From a bacterium (GTDB lineage: Bacteria > Zhuqueibacterota > Zhuqueibacteria > Residuimicrobiales > Krinioviventaceae): a DNA stretch of 49,221 nt. The stretch is taken from contig JAKQIY010000027.1 of NCBI GenBank assembly GCA_029561455.1, positions 1-49,221 on the forward strand, written 5' to 3'. The translations under genes were made by a program, and so were the position numbers. Under the pieces are notes generated by a model. The model saw only the letters and a program-made list of their open reading frames with translations, was not told the origin of the DNA and searched no databases. The first letter of the stretch is position 1. Every line of letters begins with the position of its first letter. Below, one piece after another: positions 42,801-49,221 of the stretch.

Positions 42801-44075
42801 ATGAAATACAGATCTATAACCGGAATGCGCGATGTGCTGCCCGAAGAACAACCTTACTGGCGTTACATCGAACAAAAAATTTACGAAATAACCCGTTTAT
42901 ACGGCTATAAACGGATCGACCCGCCCGTGCTGGAAGAAACCGCCTTGTTTGTGCGCGGAGTCGGCGAAACGACCGACATTGTTGAAAAAGAAATGTACTC
43001 TTTTCAGGACAAGGGCGAAGGCCTGGTGACCATGCGACCGGAATTTACCGCCGGCGTATTACGCGCTTATTTACAAAACGGTTTGCATGTGCAGGCTAAA
43101 CCGGTAAAATTGTTTTCCATCGGCCCGGTATTTCGCTATGAACGCCCCCAGGCCGGTCGATTCCGCCAGCACAACCAGTTCAATGTGGAAGCCCTGGGCG
43201 AACAGGACCCGGCGCTGGACCTGGAGATCATGTCCATTGCCTGGCAGCTCTATGCGGAACTTGGTTTCAAAGGATTAAAATTTCAGCTCAACAGCACCGG
43301 CTGCCCGGTCTGCCGGCCGTCCTACATTGCCAAACTAAAAGACTATTATCAAAACCATTACGAAACGATATGCAACGATTGTAAACGCCGGCTCGATAAA
43401 AATCCCCTGCGGCTGCTCGATTGCAAAAATGAAGGCTGCCGTCCGGTCATAGCCGGCGCCCCGGTCATCAGCGAACATCTTTGTAACGATTGCAATACCC
43501 ATTTTGCCAAACTACGCCACTACCTGCAATTGACCAACCGCGATTTTGCCATCAACCACAAACTGGTGCGCGGCCTTGATTATTATACCAAAACCGTGTT
43601 CGAAGTGTGGGCGCAGGGCATTGGCGCGCAAAACGCCATGTGCGGCGGCGGACGTTACGACGGCCTGATCGAACAACTCGGCGGCGAACCGACGCCGGGC
43701 ATCGGCTTTGGCTCCGGCATTGAACGGATTATTTTGTCCATGCAGCAACAGAACCTGCCGGTTCCCACCCCGCAGAATCCGGCCATTTTTATTGCCAGCA
43801 TGGGCGATAAAGCCCGCCTGGCGGCAATTGAATTGACCTTTAAATTACGCAATGAAAAACTGGCAACGCTGCTGGCGTTTGGCGACCGGAGCATAAAATC
43901 GCAAATGAAAGAAGCAAACCGTTATAATGCCCGGTATGCGGTTATTTTGGGTGAACGGGAAATTGACGAACAAAAAGCATCGATCAAAAATCTTGAAACC
44001 GGTTCGCAAACCGATCTGCCTTTGGAACAGTTGGTTGCTTTTTTTCAGGAAAACTTGAAAAATAATTCGTTGTAA
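42801..44075 (+). CDS. hisS: Histidyl-tRNA synthetase
   Basis: Protein of 424 aa, the typical class II HisRS size. Start GMRDVLPEEQPYWRYIE; motif 2 FRYERPQAGRFRQHNQFNVEALG; HisA-type motifs RGLDYYTKTVFEVW and GGGRYDGLIEQLGG; motif 3 GIGFGSGIERIIL. The C-terminal anticodon-binding domain is complete (SIKSQMKEANRYNARYAVILGE). It charges tRNA-His in the cytoplasm. It is followed 11 bp later by the rRNA methyltransferase gene. Confidence 0.97.
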   Translation: MKYRSITGMRDVLPEEQPYWRYIEQKIYEITRLYGYKRIDPPVLEETALFVRGVGETTDIVEKEMYSFQDKGEGLVTMRPEFTAGVLRAYLQNGLHVQAKPVKLFSIGPVFRYERPQAGRFRQHNQFNVEALGEQDPALDLEIMSIAWQLYAELGFKGLKFQLNSTGCPVCRPSYIAKLKDYYQNHYETICNDCKRRLDKNPLRLLDCKNEGCRPVIAGAPVISEHLCNDCNTHFAKLRHYLQLTNRDFAINHKLVRGLDYYTKTVFEVWAQGIGAQNAMCGGGRYDGLIEQLGGEPTPGIGFGSGIERIILSMQQQNLPVPTPQNPAIFIASMGDKARLAAIELTFKLRNEKLATLLAFGDRSIKSQMKEANRYNARYAVILGEREIDEQKASIKNLETGSQTDLPLEQLVAFFQENLKNNSL

Positions 44076-44086
44076 ACACATCGCCA

Positions 44087-44881
44087 ATGCCGTCTCTATC
44101 GCAAAATCAGTTCAAGTTCATCCGCTCCCTGCATCTGCAAAAAAACCGGGAGCGGGAAAAACTTTTCCTCGTGGAAGGGGTGCGGCTTTGTGAAGAACTG
44201 GTGCGCTCCGATTTTACCATACACTATTTTATTATCAATAAAAGCGGGGAACATACCGACCGCCTGACCAGCCTGCTCGCCGCCATTGAAAAACGTCGTC
44301 TTGAGGTCTTTGAGGCAACCGACCAGCAATTTACCGCGCTTGCAGATACACGCCAGCCCCAGGGCATTGCCGCTATTGTTAGTGTCAAGTTGGCAGCGCC
44401 GGATTTAACCGCCGCGCGGCTCATCCTCGGTCTGGACAGCATTCGCGATCCCGGTAACCTGGGAACGATCCTCCGCACAGCGGAATGGTTCGGCAGCGAC
44501 GGGGTTATTACCAGCGAGGATAGCGTGGAAATCTATAATCCCAAGACAGTCCGCAGCACAATGGGCGCCCTGTTCCACATCCCCATCAGGGACAATGTGA
44601 ACCTCGCCCGGGAACTGGAACTTTTAAAAGAAAAAAATTTTACAATCGTTGGTGCGTCCAGTGAAGCGGGCATTCCCCTGCCCGGTTATAAAGCGCCGGG
44701 TAAAATTGTTCTGCTGATAGGTAATGAAGCACAGGGGCTACGCCCGGAAATCGAGAACCTGTTGGATACACGAATCAACATCCCCGGCCGGGGTAAAAGC
44801 GAATCGTTAAACGCCGCAATTGCCGCCGGAATTTTATTATATCATCTCACTCAACTTGAAAAGAACTATGGAAAATCATAA
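44087..44881 (+). CDS. SpoU/TrmH-family RNA 2'-O-methyltransferase
   Basis: Protein of 264 aa. The N-terminal substrate-binding region (FKFIRSLHLQKNREREKLFLVEGVRLCEEL) is followed by the SPOUT knot domain with LDSIRDPGNLGTILRTAEWFG (motif 1, catalytic Arg), LLIGNEAQGLRP (motif 2) and INIPGRGKSESLNAAIAAGILLY (motif 3). It methylates ribose in tRNA or 23S rRNA; the exact site cannot be set. Its last 14 bases overlap the CPBP gene. Confidence 0.93.
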   Translation: MPSLSQNQFKFIRSLHLQKNREREKLFLVEGVRLCEELVRSDFTIHYFIINKSGEHTDRLTSLLAAIEKRRLEVFEATDQQFTALADTRQPQGIAAIVSVKLAAPDLTAARLILGLDSIRDPGNLGTILRTAEWFGSDGVITSEDSVEIYNPKTVRSTMGALFHIPIRDNVNLARELELLKEKNFTIVGASSEAGIPLPGYKAPGKIVLLIGNEAQGLRPEIENLLDTRINIPGRGKSESLNAAIAAGILLYHLTQLEKNYGKS

Positions 44882-45662
44882 CGACTCTTCTTATTTCAGC
44901 CCCCAACAATTAATTGTTATTTTTATTATTACCTTCTTCCTGGTTACTGGCGTTGGCGCAGTCATCATATTTCTGGGCGGGGCAAAATACAGCCTGCTCT
45001 CGGAAATTTTAATTATAATCCCGGCAATTATTGCTGCAATATATTATAAAAAACCTTTTCGGCAAACTTTTCGTATTAATAAAATATCTCCCGCTGTATT
45101 CTTTTATTCCCTCCTCATCTCCGCCGCTATATTTGTTATTGGCGATGAACTGGATCGGCTGATCTATTTATTGTTCCCCATGCCTGACGAACTGATGGAA
45201 TCACTAAAACAACTGATGCAAATAAATTCCGTCACAGACGGCGTGGTTTTGGTAATGTCTGGCGTTATTTTTGCAGCTTTTGCAGAAGAAATGCTGTTTC
45301 GCGGTATTTTACAAAGGACTATAGAAAAATACCGTGACCCGGCGATTGCCATGGTATTATCGGCCGTGTTCTTTGCCATTATCCACTTTAATCCATGGTC
45401 GGCATTACAAATTGTCTTCCTGGGTTTGTTTCTGGGATACCTGGCGTGGAAAACGAACAGTATTTATCCAGCCATTCTTTTGCATGGTATAAATAACCTG
45501 GTTTCGATGATCCTGCTCAATCTCCCGGAAGAAAAACTGGCCCCGTACTCGACAGGCGATCATGTTCGTCTGCACTGGATCATCCTGGCGGTTGCCGTTC
45601 TGGTTATGGCAACCCTGGCGTTGATCAGGGCGCAACAGGAAAATAATCAAGAAAGCTTTTAA
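44868..45662 (+). CDS. CPBP-family intramembrane metalloprotease
   Basis: 264 aa from the ATG at 44868, inside the end of the methyltransferase gene; the ATG at 44820 is in frame but gives an overlong overlap. It has about seven to eight hydrophobic segments. The family motifs are in order: EEMLFRGILQRTIEKY (EExxxR, Glu-Glu catalytic), AIIHFNPW (FxxxH), and LHGINNL (HxxxN-type). Homologues process prenylated proteins or bacteriocins, or act in membrane protein quality control. The substrate is unknown. Confidence 0.9.
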   Translation: MENHNDSSYFSPQQLIVIFIITFFLVTGVGAVIIFLGGAKYSLLSEILIIIPAIIAAIYYKKPFRQTFRINKISPAVFFYSLLISAAIFVIGDELDRLIYLLFPMPDELMESLKQLMQINSVTDGVVLVMSGVIFAAFAEEMLFRGILQRTIEKYRDPAIAMVLSAVFFAIIHFNPWSALQIVFLGLFLGYLAWKTNSIYPAILLHGINNLVSMILLNLPEEKLAPYSTGDHVRLHWIILAVAVLVMATLALIRAQQENNQESF

Positions 45663-45750
45663 ATAAACTTACGCACTTTGATTTGTTTGCCGCTACTGTA
45701 TTTGAAATTAAAAAAATATTACTAACTACTACCAGAGTGAAATTTTTCTT

Positions 45751-46116
45751 ATGAAAATAGTCATCCTGAACGGGGAACTGCGGTCAGGTATGCAAATGTA
45801 TCTTGCGTTGAGCAATCATTATAACGTCGAAGTGGCGTTAGATGACAATGATTTAATGCGCCTGCTGGATGCCGAATCAACCGATATTACTTTTATGGAA
45901 CTCAACTGTAACCAGGAAAACAATGCCGGTGGAGAAGAATTACGCACTGTGAAAAAAATACTGCAAAAGCACCCGCAAACCCGGGTTATTGGTATTTGCG
46001 ACCAGGTGGATCAACAAACCAGAAAACAATATACCCGCAATGGTATAACCAGGGTAATAACCAAACCCATAAAAAACCGGGAACTGTTTGAAACGATCGA
46101 ATCGGGCCGGGCCTGA
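45751..46116 (+). CDS. Degenerate receiver-domain protein
   Basis: Protein of 121 aa with a CheY-like alpha/beta rhythm and no output domain. At the end of strand 3, where receivers carry the phosphoacceptor Asp, the sequence reads DITFMELNC, so Glu50 takes its place. The N-terminal acidic Mg-binding pair is missing (ILNGEL), while the signalling Lys is kept (ITKPIK, Lys105). It is therefore probably not phosphorylated and may act constitutively or by protein contact. It stands 88 bp after the CPBP gene and is followed by a terminator. No histidine kinase lies in the window. Confidence 0.78.
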   Translation: MKIVILNGELRSGMQMYLALSNHYNVEVALDDNDLMRLLDAESTDITFMELNCNQENNAGGEELRTVKKILQKHPQTRVIGICDQVDQQTRKQYTRNGITRVITKPIKNRELFETIESGRA

Positions 46117-46148
46117 TTGATCTGTAAGATACTGTTAGATAATTGATA

Positions 46149-46175
46149 AAAGCTGCTCACCAGGCAGCTTTTTTT
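46149..46175 (+). terminator. Terminator after the receiver gene
   Basis: AAAGCTGC (46149-46156) pairs with GCAGCTTT (46164-46171), with T continuing to 46175. Confidence 0.88.
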
Positions 46176-46303
46176 GTATATAACCGGCAAAAGGTTGAAA
46201 AACATGACCAAAAATCTTGCTAAAAATTAATCTTTATTAGCTTTTGCTTCTCAATCTCCCCAGACTGCGTGAAAACCATAAAGATTGCTATAAAAAGTGG
46301 AGC

Positions 46304-46343
46304 GCATCGCCTTTATGCGATGCATTGGGCCGCAGGCCCCAAT
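46304..46343. repeat. Pair of abutting hairpins (REP-like)
   Basis: GCATCGC-CTTTAT-GCGATGC (46304-46323) is directly joined to ATTGGGCCGCAGGCCCCAAT (46324-46343). The layout matches the palindromes in repeat E. The region 46117-46778 holds no gene, only this pair, repeat D and AT-rich leader for nadB. Confidence 0.6.
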
Positions 46344-46397
46344 AACATCTGGAACAAGAAACCTTGACGATTATTACATATAAATTTTATGTTATTC

Positions 46398-46562
46398 AAA
46401 TAGATGTTTTTATTCAAACAATAAAGCTTTTCGAGGCCACCTGCGGCGGCCTACAGTCCATAAAGGGACTGTACTCCGGTTCCGATAGAATTCGAGCTGT
46501 TTCCAAGCGCTAACAAGCTGGTATTTACATTCATTTACACACAGTCTGTCCCGATTGGGAAC
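46398..46562. repeat. Interspersed repeat D, copy 2
   Basis: Same orientation as 1-165. Contains the hairpin ACAGTCC-ATAAA-GGGACTGT. Divergence between copies is scattered single changes (e.g. GGTTCCGGTAGAATCC here reads GGTTCCGATAGAATTC), so both are old or under little constraint. Confidence 0.85.
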
Positions 46563-46778
46563 CCGCTTGCACAAAATCTCTGCTTTGAATTGTAAAGATC
46601 ATATTGAAAATTAAATAACGACTTATAATTTTTACCGAGATGTTTTGGTTCTTCCGGGGCAAATTTTACCCATTGAAAATTTTTCCTATCTTTTAATTCA
46701 CCAATATTATATTGACTTTAATTTTATAATCATGTAAGTTTTAGGAAATTGCACTGGTTGAAAAAAACAGGCGTCTTT

Positions 46779-48380
46779 ATGTCCGTAAAAACAGATTTCC
46801 TGGTTATTGGCAGCGGTATTGGCGGCTTGTATTGCGCCTTGAAACTGGCCCGCAAAGGCACAGTTGCTTTGGTAACTAAAAAGCACAAAGCCGAATCAAA
46901 TACCAATTATGCCCAGGGCGGCATTGCTTCGGTTTTTGACCCTCAAGATTCATTTGAGCAACATATACAAGATACCCTCGACGCCAGCGCCGGTCTGTGC
47001 AAACTCGAAGCGGTAAAACTGGTAGTGGAAGAAGGGCCGGAGCACATTAACGAATTATTTAAAATCGGCGTGCCGTTTACTACAAATGAAAACGGCAAGT
47101 TCGATCTGGGGCGCGAAGGCGGACACCAGTTCCACCGTATCGTCCATGTCAAGGATCACACCGGCAAAGATGTGGAATTGAACCTGTTGAACCGGGTTAA
47201 ATATGAAAAGAACATTACCATCTATGAAGATCATGCCGCCATCGACCTGATCACCGAACATCAAATATTTACTCCCGGCGCCGGGCGCGATTCTTCCCTG
47301 CATTGCTGGGGAGCTTATGTGTTGGATTCGAATAATGAACAAGTGCGCCGGTTTACTGCCAAAGCCACCATTATGGCAACCGGCGGCTGTGGCCAGGTAT
47401 ATCTGCACACTTCAAACCCGGAAATAGCCACCGGCGACGGCGTTGCCATGTGCTACCGGGCCGGCGCCCCCATTGCCAATATGGAATTCATGCAATTCCA
47501 CCCCACTACCTTGTTTCATCCCGACGCCGGTTCGTTCCTTATTTCAGAAGCCGTGCGCGGGTTCGGCGGTCGTCTGGTGCACAAGGACGGCAAGGAATTT
47601 ATGCAAAAATACCATCCAATGGCCTCCCTGGCCCCGCGCGATATTGTCGCCCGGGCAATCGATAACGAAATGAAAAAACTCGGCACCCCCTGTGTGTACC
47701 TGGATATTACTCATAAAGGCGCTGACGATATCCGCAACCATTTCCCCCAGATCTATGAAAAATGTAAATCTTTTAAAATAGATATTACCAAAGAGCCTAT
47801 TCCGGTTGTGCCGGCGGCGCACTATTCCTGCGGCGGGGTAATTACCGATATTAATGCCAAAACTTCCATTAACGGCCTGTTCGCCTGCGGAGAAGTAACG
47901 TGCACCGGCGTGCATGGCGCCAACCGACTGGCATCCAATTCCCTGCTGGAAGCGCTGGTATTTGCCGACCGCGCCGCCAAATCGGCTATCGACTTTATTA
48001 AATCTAAAACTGCTGCCTTTCCCCGCATTCCCCACTGGGATGACGCCGGCACCTTTAACAGCGAAGAATGGGTGCTGATCTCGCACGATAAAATGGAGAT
48101 CAAAAACCTGATGTGGGATTATGTCGGCATTGTCCGTTCCAACCTGCGCCTGGAACGCGCCCTGAGCCGTATCAGGTTAATTCGCCAGGAAATTGAAAAT
48201 TTTTACCGCCGCACCAAAGTAACCGACGGCCTGGTGGAATTACGGAACCTGGCGACCGTTGCACAGTTAATTATTCAATCGGCCCTGCTGCGTAAAGAGA
48301 GCCGCGGTTTGCATTATACAACTGATTATCCCAAAAAGGATGATGAGAACTTTTTAAAAGATACAATTATTCAACAGTAA
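46779..48380 (+). CDS. nadB: L-aspartate oxidase
   Basis: 533 aa from the ATG at 46779; an in-frame TTG at 46749 would add ten unlikely residues. FAD-binding VIGSGIGGLYCALKLA is at the N-terminus. It is followed by NYAQGGIASVF, EGGHQFHRIVHVKDHTGKDVE, the NadB-typical GAPIANMEFMQFHPTTL, and HGANRLASNSLLEALVFADRAA near residue 400. It oxidises aspartate to iminoaspartate for quinolinate and NAD synthesis. nadA and nadC are not adjacent. HYSCGG before the second FAD segment is as in the family. Confidence 0.95.
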   Translation: MSVKTDFLVIGSGIGGLYCALKLARKGTVALVTKKHKAESNTNYAQGGIASVFDPQDSFEQHIQDTLDASAGLCKLEAVKLVVEEGPEHINELFKIGVPFTTNENGKFDLGREGGHQFHRIVHVKDHTGKDVELNLLNRVKYEKNITIYEDHAAIDLITEHQIFTPGAGRDSSLHCWGAYVLDSNNEQVRRFTAKATIMATGGCGQVYLHTSNPEIATGDGVAMCYRAGAPIANMEFMQFHPTTLFHPDAGSFLISEAVRGFGGRLVHKDGKEFMQKYHPMASLAPRDIVARAIDNEMKKLGTPCVYLDITHKGADDIRNHFPQIYEKCKSFKIDITKEPIPVVPAAHYSCGGVITDINAKTSINGLFACGEVTCTGVHGANRLASNSLLEALVFADRAAKSAIDFIKSKTAAFPRIPHWDDAGTFNSEEWVLISHDKMEIKNLMWDYVGIVRSNLRLERALSRIRLIRQEIENFYRRTKVTDGLVELRNLATVAQLIIQSALLRKESRGLHYTTDYPKKDDENFLKDTIIQQ

Positions 48381-48588
48381 TATTATTTTTAACACATTAA
48401 ATTACCCCTGTTCTTTAATTATATTGTCCGCATACCGGGAACAGTGTATATTAAAATTTAAGAATGTTAAATAGAACTCGAACCGAAAACAGTACAAAAA
48501 CAAGATTTTCTGTAACAAAACAGTTGTATGTGATGTATATCAAACTTTACCCGTGCTTGTTAACGTATATTTTTTTGAAATGTTTTTC

Positions 48589-48617
48589 TTGCATTTCACA
48601 TCATCATTTTCTATAAT
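48589..48617 (+). promoter_or_regulatory. Probable promoter of the last gene
   Basis: TTGCAT at 48589-48594, a 17-base spacer, and a perfect TATAAT at 48612-48617, about 33 bases before the ATG at 48651 (SD AAGGAG). Confidence 0.5.
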
Positions 48618-48650
48618 AAGCTACCATTTATCTAATGAAGGAGAAAATCC

Positions 48651-49112
48651 ATGAAACGTACAGTCGTGTTTTCGGCCATACTGCTGACACTTGTTATTGC
48701 TTCAACCGGTTTTGCACAAAGAGGGAACGCTTTTAACGTAAGCGCCGGATATGTCAATCCAACTGATTTAAAGGGTGGTATGTTTTTCGGGTTTATGTTT
48801 GGAATGGTTGTTGACGATGCCGTTAACGTTGGTTTGGGTGTGGATGTTTTTCATAAATCCTATTCTGAAACCAGCGAGGTTGCCAGCGAAGAAACCGAGG
48901 GAATGAGCAAAACCACTTATGAAACCAGCGTCGATTACACCAGAACCATGCTGCCGATCAATTTACTGGTCAACGTAAAAATCCCCACTTCACCATATTA
49001 TGGTTATTTTATCAGAGGCGGCCTGGGGTATGACCTGTTGTTCAGCAAAGAAGAAAATTATGAATTGAATAAAGAACAATCTAATTGTTTCAGACAAAAA
49101 GTTTTCATTTGA
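48651..49112 (+). pseudogene. Outer-membrane beta-barrel protein gene, 3' part replaced
   Basis: The reading frame of 153 codons starts with a clear signal peptide (MKRTVVFSAILLTLVIASTGFAQ). It continues with barrel strands: FNVSAGYVNPTDLKGGMFFGFMFG, NVGLGVDVFHKSY, MLPINLLVNVKIP, YYGYFIRGGLGYDLLF. After KEENYE (about 49065) the pattern is lost: the last ~15 codons are polar and end at 49112, and all three frames then close quickly in AT-rich DNA. A small barrel of this sort normally needs more strands and an aromatic C-terminus. The gene therefore appears cut by an insertion whose other end lies outside the window. It is preceded by a good promoter and SD, so the original gene was live. Confidence 0.65.
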
Positions 49113-49221
49113 AAAAATTATAGTTTAGGGTTTCATGCTGCGTTTGATTTTTGATGTTGGTTTGTGTTCTTAAAGCGTTCAATATTAATTTTTATCCTTT
49201 GTTCTTTTGCATTTTGCAGTT

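Overview
The window looks like a chromosomal segment of an uncultured or little-studied bacterium of the FCB superphylum (Calditrichota/KSB1/Ignavibacteria-like). Three secreted proteins end in a type IX secretion (T9SS) sorting domain with the (Q)N-(Y/H)-PNPFN signature. Many exported proteins are lipoproteins with a Bacteroidetes-style cysteine box. There is a UbiA-family prenyltransferase of the archaeal-lipid (DGGGP synthase-like) type, and intergenic space is rich in short palindromic repeats. No species can be named from the sequence alone. No rRNA, tRNA, CRISPR array, integrase or recognisable transposase was seen.

Layout. (1) 1-5.5 kb: a leucine-rich-repeat T9SS protein, then an accessory region. 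There, two AT-rich minus-strand genes (a frameshifted lipoprotein and an internally duplicated immunity-like protein) each sit between the same pair of repeats, giving the order A-gene-B-A-gene-B. About 1 kb of repeat-only DNA follows. (2) 5.5-16 kb: a DUF362/T9SS protein, a uracil-DNA-glycosylase-like protein, an exported rhodanese, and three successive lipoproteins acting on carbohydrate (GH95 fucosidase, GH5, DUF1080), followed by a PLP-dependent aromatic amino acid decarboxylase-like enzyme. (3) 16-24.4 kb: two tandem beta-barrel-like paralogues, a 2-kb repeat and hairpin field, a YVTN-propeller lipoprotein, and a small secreted protein coupled to a matrixin metalloprotease with a T9SS tail. 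(4) 24.7-33.5 kb: a co-directional cluster of a Wzi-like outer-membrane protein, three membrane GT2 glycosyltransferases, a DUF3108 protein, a radical SAM enzyme and a PHP-fold metallohydrolase. This is the best candidate here for an undescribed pathway, probably making or modifying a surface glycan.

(5) 33.5-41.2 kb: a minus-strand run of housekeeping genes: nitroreductase, Gfo/Idh/MocA oxidoreductase, Nif3, UbiA, dtd, maf, rodZ-like, mpl and a double-R3H protein. (6) 41.4-46.1 kb, plus strand: small membrane protein, PTS EIIA-like protein, DUF2007, hisS, SpoU rRNA methyltransferase, CPBP protease and a degenerate receiver domain. (7) 46.4-49.2 kb: a second copy of the repeat that opens the window, nadB, and an outer-membrane protein gene that is abruptly cut near the right edge.

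Repeats. At least five families were found by eye. Two of them (a 101-bp element and a 108-110-bp element, three copies each) have terminal inverted repeats whose arms co-vary between copies, so they look like structured REPIN or MITE-like elements. Domain assignments come from reading motifs without database searches. Gene symbols are given only where the family is clear.
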